Positions 1-9,719 of a stretch of 64,000 bases of DNA are shown piece after piece (the stretch's first letter is position 1; every line of letters begins with the position of its first letter). The DNA is from Buddleja alternifolia (Eukaryota; Streptophyta; Magnoliopsida; Lamiales; Scrophulariaceae): the NCBI GenBank assembly GCA_019426215.1, contig CM033393.1, forward strand, positions 11,876,046 through 11,940,045. The letters run 5' to 3'. The notes under the pieces are model-generated. The model had not been told where the DNA came from and did no database searches. It worked only from the letters and a program-made list of their open reading frames with translations. The position numbers and the translations under genes are program-made.

Positions 1-1177
1 GTCCAAGGCATGTAATGGAAGCGATTGGCCCACTCTGGGTCATACCTATTGAGAGTCCAGCGCTTCAAATTGAAGTTGTTGCAATAGAAGAAGAACAAAC
101 TCCTGTTGTGGAAGTTGCTCAACCCACAGACGCTGATATGCGAGATATTGTCCTCAGCGCTCCAGCAGACGAGGTTCCCCTTGAGAAACAAGTTGTTCAA
201 ATTGACTCTGCAACTCAGACGCTAGACTCAGCGATAGAAGAGGTTCATGCTGACTTAGCCACACAGCCTGAAGAGCCTATTGTCAGAGACAAATCTAAAG
301 GCAAAGCTCCAGCAGTCTCAAGCTCTCACGGACCTGAGCGTTCCTCTTCCGATTCATCAGATTCAGACTCTGACAGTGATCCAGAAGCTAAAGACTTCAG
401 AAAAGCAGTTCGACATTCTCTCAACGAGATAAAGGGTTCATGTTCTCGATTGGAAGAGCGAAGTACTTCCACGCTTAATCAAGTAGAAACAGTTCTCAAA
501 TCTGATATGCGAAATGCAAATAAGTTTACAATCTCCATGATGAACTCTATCGCTCCTCTCATCAAAGAGCTTTCAGACGATTTCAACCGGACGCTTGAGC
601 AGAATGTTTCTACTGATACTGAGTGTCACAATTCCTCCAACCTTACCTCTCAGAGTATCGCTGAATAGATTACTCTCTTGATAGATGAAGTCAAGCTTCT
701 GCGAAGGGATATCGCTGACTTAAAGACCTCTCTTGATGATGCCAAGAAAGGGGAAGATAAAGAAAAGTCCAAGGCAATATCTAAAACAGATAATAAACAT
801 TGGCGATCAATGTTTGAAGAAATAGTGAGCATAAGAAGATGCTAACTAAAAAGAGAAAATCAAGATATTATCTAGGAAGGTACTTGCTCCCGGAGTTGGA
901 CGTCGAATTTTTGGAGAGTATGGGATTTCGTCCTTATGCCGGACCGCTTAGACGACCTATCAACCGAAAACCATCCAACGACAGAAGACAAGACATCTAT
1001 TATGACTTAATTCGTGAACTTGGTATTCCTCCAAGGGAATGGGTGGATAGGCTGAATGAACTGAATAAAAGCGCTAAACAGCGAAGGCATGACTATGATG
1101 AACTCCAACATACCACCATGATAGACGTTGATCGACTCCTCATGAACTTAGAAAATGAGATCTACCAAAAAGAATAA
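1..1177 (+). pseudogene. 3' part of env-like extra ORF, SIRE-like element A
   Basis: This is the C-terminal part of the extra ORF that lies downstream of pol in the SIRE-like elements here. An open frame runs from 15 to a TAG at 666-668, passes through a Ser/Asp-rich acidic stretch (residues about 108-125) and continues as a helix-prone segment. After a stop and a frame change, the tail is open at 839-1177. The tail motif LGIPPREW matches the tail of the same ORF in element C (IGIDPTDW, near 5340-5380 on the minus strand), which is how I assign it. The ORF is followed by a polypurine tract and an LTR, as expected for a 3'-terminal gene. I see no signal peptide or membrane segment, so calling it an envelope protein is positional only. 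Its function is unknown. The sequence is quite diverged from the copies in B and C, suggesting another subfamily. Confidence 0.6.
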
Positions 1178-1455
1178 AGCATAAAGCGACAAAAAAGATG
1201 AATGCTTTATATTATTATTATTATTTTGTTGTTTCTTATTTTTTTTCAATTATTCAGTGTAAATCATATATGCTTATCTCTCTATATAAATGAATGATTT
1301 ATCGCTGAAACAACTTGTTGAGGCTAATCTAATATTAGCTAACTTTACTAACTTTCCAAATGCTAACTTATACTTATTTGGGCTTTTCTTTGAACTCTTA
1401 AATTATAAAAAAGTTATAAGAGTTAAAGTCTTGACATCATCAAAAATGGGGAAAT
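1178..1455 (+). other. 3' untranslated region and polypurine tract of element A
   Basis: AT-rich sequence after the extra ORF, ending in AAAAATGGGGAAAT directly before the TGTTAGGAATTTC start of the LTR. The tract (1442-1455) has the position and composition of the plus-strand primer of an LTR retrotransposon. No gene is visible here; a 61-aa open frame at 1290-1475 runs into the LTR and is a chance ORF. Confidence 0.65.
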
Positions 1456-2942
1456 TGTTAGGAATTTCATGTTAGAAGTTTTGATGATGACAAGATAATA
1501 TTTTTATGTCAGACCCCAAAATATAATGTGAGTTTATATTTCATAGATCAATTGTATAAGCGTTTGAAAGTATATAATTTTGTTAGGCTTGTAATTTTTA
1601 TCTTTGTAGATTTTAGACTAAGTATTAGATACCGAATCACTAATAGAATTCTAGGTGAGTCTATTAGAGAAGAAGTTGAAGATCAGAAGATGAAGATTTA
1701 TCCTTAGCGTTTGTCAAACGCTAAAGGACTATTTCAGGATTCTTGAATCAAACGCTCAAAGCACTCTAGCGATCAGAAATAGATTCACCTGAAATAAATT
1801 CCCAAGTCATGAAGGACTTAAATGCAATCATTCAACGGACATTTATTTCAAACGGGAAATAAATTCAAATGCATTAAATGCCTGAGAAGAGCATTAAATG
1901 TGATAAGCCAATATGACTTATGGACAAGCCACCTTTTAACTAGACTGCCAGAACTTCAGAGTTTGTAGTTGCTCCCGTCCAATCGGAACCAACAGGATTT
2001 CAGGAATGTCAGAGAAAAGGTATAATCACGCGCCGCGTGAAAGGCACGCTCTCATATGTGTCCAACGGACATAATCCAAAGAATTGCCTATAAATACCTC
2101 ATTCCAGCAAATCCTAAAGAGACACTGAGATAGAGATATACGTACATGCACAAGAAAAATTTGCTGAAAAAAAAGCTTAGAAACTCCATAGCCAAAATCT
2201 TTCAAGCTTTTTACATACATTCCTTACAATCACAAATATCTCAAATATCTTCAAAAGAAGAAACCTAAACTCTTACTGAGATATTCTAAGTTGTTTGATC
2301 TTTCCAAAAACAAACAAACCCTTGTAATAAAACCCCGAACCTTTCATCTGAGTGAGAAAGTTGTTGAAAACCCCTTATAGGCAGTATTTCTGAGTAAGAG
2401 AAGCTTGTAGAAGAAGATCTTCATTGGTGCTGAAATCTGTGTGATCAAGGAGCCTGAGATCATTTTCACCTATTTACTATCTTGTAGAAGATTCTGTGTA
2501 ATTCTTTGATAATCATCTTAATAAATTCCCTCCAAGTGAAAAAGGAGAAGAAGGACGTAGCTGGGATTACATCACCCAGTGAACCTTATATATCTTGTGT
2601 CATTTACTTTCATTATTGACTTGTTTCATATTGTTTTATCTATTCTGAAAAAGACAAGCTAAATCTGCTAAGTGACTATTTAACCAAAACGAACGCTAAA
2701 GCTTTAAAAATCATTTACGCTGTGCTAGCCCCGATTAAGTGATCTAAGCATTACCCTACTTTGGTAAATTGCCAAAATCACTAAGTCTAAGTTATCTTTA
2801 CTGAAGCGCCTGACCCAAGTGCTCAACTTCTTAAGCGTTCTAATCTTTAAAAGTGATACGAAATTTTTGAAGTCGAAAAAGGCTTCAGGGTCTATTCAAA
2901 CCCCCCCTGCTATACCTTTTCGTATGCCACTTGGGACCACCA
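1456..2942 (+). repeat. 3' LTR of SIRE-like copia element A
   Basis: It starts TGTTAGGAATTTCATG and ends CTTGGGACCACCA, the same ends as the other SIRE-type LTRs in the window (TGTTAGG...ACCAACA). Its inner structure also matches: a TATAAATA box, then a run of conserved blocks, then the common end CGTATGCCACTTGGG. It is preceded by a polypurine tract and followed at once by copia pol sequence, so element A inserted into the pol gene of another element. The right-hand 5-bp flank, GGAAA (2943-2947), is the expected target duplication; its partner lies left of the window. Length is 1487 bp. Confidence 0.85.
2089..2096 (+). promoter_or_regulatory. TATA box of LTR A
   Basis: TATAAATA in the LTR, 18 bp after a palindrome TGTCCAACGGACA (2059-2071) that recurs upstream of the TATA box in the other SIRE-type LTRs. 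It marks the likely U3/R promoter. Confidence 0.6.
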
Positions 2943-3579
2943 GGAAAGAATTTTCGCATCCTAAACAAGATCAAATCTAAGGTTGAGGAATCTATTCATG
3001 TTGTTTTTGATGATGTTAACCAAGAACTGAGTAAGATTAATGAAAATGATGTAGGAGTTAAAGATCTGTGCCATCAAGCGTCTAGGATTAACCATTGATG
3101 ATGATAGTGACGACGATGATGAGATCTTAGTGTCACCTCCTAAGATTACTCGTGAGGTTATTTCAGATAACAATGTAAGGCATGCTGATGATCATGAAGA
3201 GAGTGATCATCAAGAGCAAAGAAGGGTCTGTGAACTTGAAGCGCCTATGCAAGAGGAGAATCAAGCGTCTAAGCAAGTGAATCAAGTGCCTGTTCAATCT
3301 CTTAACCCTTTCCAACCTGATAGACTATAGCTACGTGATCATCCACCTGAGCAGATTATTGGAGATATAGGAGCGCCTGTTAGGACTAGGGACACTACAT
3401 TTAATGAGGCCATCTTTATAAGCTTTTTATCTCAAATGGAACCTAAGAAAGTGGATGAAGCGTTATGTGATCCTAGTTGGATTGAAGCCATGTAAGAAGA
3501 GCTTAATCAGTCTGAGCGTAGTAAGGTTTGGACGCTAGTACCAAGACCAACTCACCAAGGAGTTATTGGAACTAGATAG
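2943..3579 (+). pseudogene. pol fragment (after integrase to start of RT), element B, left of insertion C
   Basis: Translation gives the segment between integrase and reverse transcriptase of a copia polyprotein: the conserved NPFQPDR and ATFNEA-like hinge, EPKKVDEAL, SWIEAM and WTLVPRP motifs, ending GVIGTR. The same blocks occur in element C on the minus strand (11018-11720). There are in-frame stops at about 3328, 3493 and 3577-3579. The last is the tryptophan codon of the conserved TRW motif (TGG to TAG) and sits in the target duplication of element C. The frame resumes at 23284. The gene is dead. Confidence 0.8.
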
Positions 3580-4967
3580 TGTTGGTCCCAAGTGGCATAC
3601 GAAAGGGTCTAGAAGGGGAGGTTGAATAGACCCTAAAGTCTTTTTCGACTTCAAAAAGATTCGTATTAAAATTATAGTTTTGGACGCTTGAAGTGTCTAA
3701 CGCTTGACTTAAGCGTTCACTTAAAAATATAGGCGCTTTAGTGAAGCGTCTATCGAAGACTGTTTTTAGAAAGTTAACTTAGATTTCAAGACTTGAATGC
3801 TACAACCAAATAGGTTTGAGCGTTCACTTCTTTGATCAGTGTTAGCACATCAGAATGATTTTTAGAGTCTTCTCTTTGAAAGCTTTAGCGTCACAGAGAG
3901 TGTATTTAGTTGCTTAGCGTTTCATTAAGTTTTACTTTATCAGTTTATGATATGGAAATATGAATGCTGAAAGTAAAGTAAAGAACAATATTTGAAAGGT
4001 TCGTTGGGTGGTGTAATCCCAACTACGTCCTTCTTCTCCTTGAACACTTGGAGGCAATCCACTAAAATGATTCTCAAAGAATCACACAGAATCTTCTACA
4101 AATTAGGGAAAGATGGATATCGATGACTTGAGCTCCTTGATCACACAGATTTCTGCTCCAAATCACTTCAATCCCCTTGCTTCTTTCACCCAGAAATATG
4201 GCAAGTATCCAACTTCGACTTCACACAGATCGCGAGGCTTGGATAGGGGTTTTTCTAAAAGGTTTGTTTGATTTTGATAAAGTTCAAACAACTAGGAATA
4301 TCTCAGTAGTAATGTGGGTTTCTCCGAAAAGAATGTTTGAGATATTGGTTGACTTTCTCAGAATTTGAAGAACAACAAACAGAATATTTTCTTGAGAATT
4401 CTGGCTTTTCTGAGATTGAAAGGAATGAGACTTCAATGCAACAACAATTCGACTTAATAATTGTTCTCTCTGTATGGCTTGTTGTTGAAGCTCTATTTAT
4501 AGGCATTCTTAGAAAAAGTGTCCGTTTGACACATGCAAGAGCGCGTGTCTCTCACTTCCGCGAGTGAACAACTTTTGTCCTTTTTCCTGAAAATCTGCTG
4601 CACAAAAGTTGGTGTTGCAGTCTTTGAATAGTTGACAGTCCAATAGGGTGGCTTCTCCGTACGTATGAAAGTGCTTATCACATTTAATGCTCTTATCAGC
4701 ATTTAATGCATTTGAATTAAATGTTCGTTGGCATTTAATGCATTGAGAATATTTGCATTAAACTCCTTTTGGATTTAGAAATAAATTAAGGTGAAATGAC
4801 GCTTATTCAACCTTGAATCACTTCTATCTTATAAGGTGACGCTTGGTGTAGCTGGTCATTCCAGACGCTTAGAATCTTCAAAGCTGAAAAACAAACTTAC
4901 ATATTTTGGGGTCTAACAAAAAATCCTAATTGTCATCATCAAAACATCTAACATGAAATTCCTAACA
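3580..4967 (-). repeat. 3' LTR of element C
   Basis: Bounded by TGTTGGTCCCAAGTGG and CATGAAATTCCTAACA on the plus strand (TGTTAGG...CCAACA on the element strand). Nearly identical to the 5' LTR at 21758-23283 but 138 bp shorter. The missing block lies between GAATCTTCA and AAGCTGAAAA near 4870. Its TATA box on the minus strand is at 4494-4501. Confidence 0.9.
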
Positions 4968-4985
4968 ATTTCCCCCTTTTTGATG
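4968..4985 (-). other. Polypurine tract of element C
   Basis: Minus-strand AAAAAGGGGGAAAT abuts the start of the 3' LTR, the normal place for the plus-strand primer. Confidence 0.75.
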
Positions 4986-5202
4986 ATGACAATACTTACT
5001 CTTTTATAGTTCAAAAGTTAGACAACCAAAATAAAAGTTAGCTTTGATTAGATAAGGTTAGTTAAAGTTAGTTACGCTTCAACGAGATGTTTCAGCTGGA
5101 AAGTAAAAAGCATTTTATATATATCAAAGATTACAAGCATTTTTACAACTAAACAAACAAAATAGAAGAGACAAGAATATAGATAATGCAAATCAAAAGG
5201 CT

Positions 5203-8200
5203 TTAATGACTTGATCTAACTTTGTATTGCTTGAGCATTTCAGCTTGGATAGCTTCAGTCAGATTATCTTCCAAGGTCATCATCGCTTCATGATCTTTGT
5301 TGATTGTGAGCTTATTTTCTTCTTGTTGTCTCTTCTTGAAAGCAGTAAAGTGTTTGTCCCAATCAGTTGGATCAATACCAATATACCTTAGGCAAATTCT
5401 GAAAGTTCAGATGAAGTCAGACATCTGCCTCTCTTCAGCTAAAATTTTTGGATCTGAAGGTTCTAGAATGGATGCTCTTTGAAGAGGGATGTCAAACTGT
5501 TCTAACATTGCTCTTGTAGGTATTGGTAGATTTGGATATAGTGCTCTTGGAGGTTCCCTTAGTGTTCTACTAGGCGCTCCAGTAGAGTCACTTACTTTAA
5601 AAGCAGTTATCCAAGATGGGAGACTTAGCGCAGAAGGAGAGGTTAAGACTTGACGCTTAAGAGGCGGAGGCTCTTGAGCTCTTGAACTAGACGCTTTCCT
5701 CTTTTCTCCTTTCTTCAGCTCTTCCCCCTTATTGCCATCATCAGACTTCAGAAAGTGTTCTGTAAGTAAACTGACCTGATGAGCAATCTGAGACATAGAG
5801 TCTGAGATGTCGTCCAGACTCTTGTTGAAGCGTTCCTGTAGTGCGAGAAACTTGGCGTTGGTAGCATCATTCAGAGATGTCTCTAGGGTTTCGAGGTGCT
5901 TTTCTAACTCTTCTTTCATGGCAAGTTGGTGGGCATGAGTAGCATCATGCATTTCTTGAAAAGTTTGTTTGCACTCACCAACAGCCGCTTGAGCTGAGCT
6001 ACGCATATAAGAAATTTGAGCGCTCATAACGTGAGACTCAATCTTTGCCAAATCTTCTTTAATCCAGTGAAGGGATTCTTCATTCTGAGTAGCATGAGCA
6101 CTTATATCCTCCAGAACGGATTTGAGCAAAGGACCAACAGATTGACTCTCATATGATTGAACCGCTTGAGGAGTCGGTCGCTTGAATCTGGATGAGTGTT
6201 TCAGAGAGTCAAGGGGAGCTTGATATGCTGGATCAAAGACAGTACCTCGTATGTCAAGAGAGAAATCCTCAGCATTATCAGCAGCAACCAGTTCAGGAGC
6301 GTCAGGAATATCCTCTGGTTGAGACGCTTGAACAGGTTCTTCAGCAGACGCTGGAAAACTGGCAACTTCAGAAGTGGACGCTTCAATTGCCTTAGCAGGG
6401 GCTTCCTCTAGCTCTGACTCTATTTGGCGAAAGTCATCGAATTGGAAGTTCCAATTTGCTAAATCGGCAAGAGAAGTGGACGAAGCTTCCAAAAGTTCAG
6501 TGAGTCTGGACCTAGAACAGCAAAAACCAGAAATAAATGTGTGAGTAAAGTTTAATTCTAAGTTTAAAGCAAAATACAGAAGAAAGATGTGGGAAATGGG
6601 TCCGGATCTCTGAAGAGGACTATCAATGGCCCGGATGTGCATGGGACCAATGATATCAAGCACATGATTCGGAAAGACTTTGGACGGCGCTTGACAGATA
6701 GAAAAAATGGGATCTGGAGAGTAACTTCTAGAAAATTCAATCAATCAGTCAAAGGGAAGAGACTTGAGACGCTGATCCTCAGGCACGTAAGCAGTGTAGT
6801 ACTCTTCTAAATATGGATAGATCGCTTGAGCTAGTCCCTAATTTCTTTCTAGCAGTGAGAGGACAAACTCATAATGATTGAGTACCTCTTTACGGATAGA
6901 AGGGAGCAGTGGATATCCTCGAAATGAATTGATGACGGAGTCGTTCCATTGTCTAAGATTGGCAGTGAAGATTTTGTCGAAAAGAGATAAAGGAGTCATA
7001 ATCTTCACCATTAAGTTAAAATTATCTTCGCAGTGGCTGGGAGCGAAATTCAGGCTAGTAATTTGATTACTGCCACTAGTAGACGCTTGAGCGTTGAAAT
7101 ATAGAGGAATAATGGACAGTCTGTGAAGCTCTTGACGTAGACATTGTTCAATTTGATGTCTAATTAGTGGGAGCTTAAGAACAGGTCCAACTCTCTATTG
7201 ACGCTTCTTTAGGCAATACTTGGCGAAATGACGCTTCTTGTCATGCATGCCTATGCCGAACAAATGGGGAGCTTGAACTAATTCTGAGAAAGTGTACTTG
7301 TTTCCCACGTACGCTTCAACCCAATTGACTTCGTTCATGCAGTAGTCTGTGCCAGCGTTGATAATAGCTCGAATGCCTTCATGGTGAATGTCTCTGATAG
7401 ATTCAAAGCGATATCTATCAAGCTGGTAGTTGGCATTCCAGACGCTATCAAAATATGCATCAGCTTCAGTCTGCATCAAATCTGTGAGAGATTCGAGACG
7501 CTCACCGGCATGAACTGCTTTATTTTTCCATAAGCGAAGTGGATTGACCAAAGCTAGATTTTCAGGACTGTTCGCAATATGAGGAAAGTGTGTGTAGCCT
7601 TCTCGGTTCAAAACTGCCTCTGATGGATTGAGAAAGCTAGGGCGAAGTGGCTTATACACACGAATGTTGTAGTCTCTGAGAGCAAAACCTGTAGGCTTGT
7701 TGTGGCCAGAGTCGAGGTAATACGCTAGATCCACATCACATCTAGGAGTTGTTCTCCTTATCTGTCTTGCTAAAGAAAGAGAGAGGACGGTATTTGACCC
7801 GGAGTTTTTTGTAGTTCAATGGCCTTATAATATTTTCTCTCAATTTCTGTCATCTCAGTGTTAAACACTATATCCCTGATTTGATTGTCGATGTCAATTA
7901 GCAGGGCTATCTGATTCTCAGCAGCAATATATCTGTCTTCATTATAGCCAGCAGGAATGAAATCTTCTTCAAGTGCTGGAAGAATGTAGTTGATTGAATG
8001 ATCAATCGTCTTCAGCGGATCCAGTTGGAAGAAGTGTCTTGGTTTTGTAACGTCTTCAGCAACGCTCTGACCTTCTGAGCGGGCCTTTGTTATAGCTGGA
8101 ACAAGGATTGATGACTGAACCTCTTTGAGAGCAGGTTCCTCAGGTTCAATTGCAGCAGCTTCTGCGGCAATGTCTTTGGAAATTACTACAACTTCAGTCA

Positions 8201-8987
8201 TCTCAACATCTAGAATGACGTCTGTTGATGCTTCAGCAGCAGCTGTAGCTAAAGCTGTAACATATGAACTATCCTCTATAAGAGTAGGATTTTCTATAGA
8301 TGTAGGAATAGGAATGCTGTGGGAATAAATAAACTTACACTGAGAACTTGTCTCAACAGCAACACTTTGAGCGCTTGTCTTAACAGCAACTTGAGCGCTT
8401 GGCTCAACAGTCTCAGGCTCTTCAGGAACATGAGCAGCTCGACACTTGCTTATCCTGGCACGCTTAAAGATTTTCTTCACGTTGACTCCTTCAACGAGTT
8501 TGAGTGCTTGAGCAGGAGGAGCAGCAGTTGGTTCATCGAATTCAATTTGTTTGATGATTCCTTCCAGCTTCCTCCGCTTGAGAGGTAACTTGTCCTGTGC
8601 ATCCTCATCAGTTTCCTCGTCATTCTTCTAAGGAGCAGGAGCAGCTTGTGCCTTGGGCTTTCTAGGAGCCCTCTTCTTAGTAGCAGCCGGACGCTTTATG
8701 GCTTCCTCTGGAGCAGGACGCTCAGCCTCTTCATCGGATGCTTCACGTACAGTCTGACGCCTAGAGAGTGGTTTAGCAGCACCACCAACTTTGGGAGGAT
8801 TGAATAGATTGGTCAGAATTTTTCGTCCCAACAATTTGGTCTTATTCAGCGGGTAACCAGAGGAGTAAACGCAGTCTGAGTACTGTGTTAAGAAATTTCT
8901 TTTGCTTTGAGAGAGAGAGAGAAATTTGCAGAAATCTTTGAGTGAAAGTGAATGATTTTTCTGCAGAAGTTGTCTTTTAAATGACAC
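5203..8987 (-). pseudogene. env-like extra ORF of element C, broken
   Basis: A long extra gene downstream of pol, now in pieces: open blocks at 8987-8628, 8480-7770, 7734-7195 and 6744-5407, with the tail continuing past a TGA to a final stop at 5203-5205. In order it shows a Lys/Arg/Ala-rich segment (KKRAPRKPK), an acidic Ala/Glu-rich linker, a conserved central domain (blocks GYTHFPH, LRLWKNK, RYRFESI, GIHHEG-like, PHLFGIGMHDKKR), a second linker, a predicted coiled coil, and a basic region near the C-terminus. Against element B, about 200 N-terminal residues including the start are deleted: the 5' leader at about 8905 runs straight into the middle of the coding region. No signal peptide or membrane helix is apparent. 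It may belong to the 'putative plant transposon protein' class found with SIRE elements, which a profile search would settle. Function unknown. Confidence 0.6.
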
Positions 8988-9719
8988 AGTAAAGAATTTT
9001 GAAACTTGTGTTCTCTAGTCTCTGTAGGATTTACACACGTGTAAAGACTTTGTAATCTCAGCCATAAATTCATTAACTACGGACGCGAGTTTTGTGTAAG
9101 AGAGAGAAGTTACATTTGGTAATTCTCATATATAATGATTTGACATCCGAGTTTAAAAAAAATGAAAAGAAAACGTTTGGTATTTTCAGAGTGTAGTACA
9201 CGCGCCTGATGGTACACTGACATGTACACAAACACGTGCTATCTCTGCACCGTCATTTTAAAAGTTTTGATTACGCGCCAGTTTGATGTGATAGAAGCGT
9301 GCGAGTAGAGTACAAAATAGACTTTTGAGTCTACCCACTACTTCAAAAAGAAACTTGTAAAATTTATGCATGATTGTTAAGAACATTTTTATATTAAGAG
9401 TTGAATGGAATTGGTTCAACGCTTAACTGATACCATTGGTTGATATATCATTTGAAAGATTAGACGCTTAGGATTGAAAAGACTTTTTATGTTTGAGCGT
9501 CCAATATTTTATGCATAAGTAATACTGAGCATTGATGATCATGCATCTGAAAATTTTGATCATTGACGCTTGCAGTTATGGTCAAGTATAACTTTAAGGT
9601 TCCCCTAAATTTGATAACTTGTACCAATAGACAAAAACTTCTTTTAGACATAAATCAACTGGATTTCCCCTAAGTTATATGTCCAATAAAGTATGATGCA
9701 AAATGATTAAGCATTTAAA
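8988..9719 (-). other. Spacer between pol and extra ORF of element C
   Basis: No gene. It matches the spacer of element B (24670-25490) block by block. It contains two purine-rich tracts on the minus strand (near 9598-9612 and 9662-9676, AAATTTAGGGGAA type) that look like an inner polypurine tract or the leader of a subgenomic message for the extra ORF. Confidence 0.5.

Noticed and set aside
6530..6630. Possible intron in the env-like ORF of C, absent in B
   Set aside because: About 85 bp present in C and missing in B ends with a CTGTTCTAG-like acceptor, but no GT donor sits at the other end. A deletion in B or insertion in C is equally likely.
5203..8987. Calling the extra ORF a true retroviral envelope gene
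   Set aside because: No signal peptide, membrane anchor or cleavage site is visible; the name env-like is positional only.
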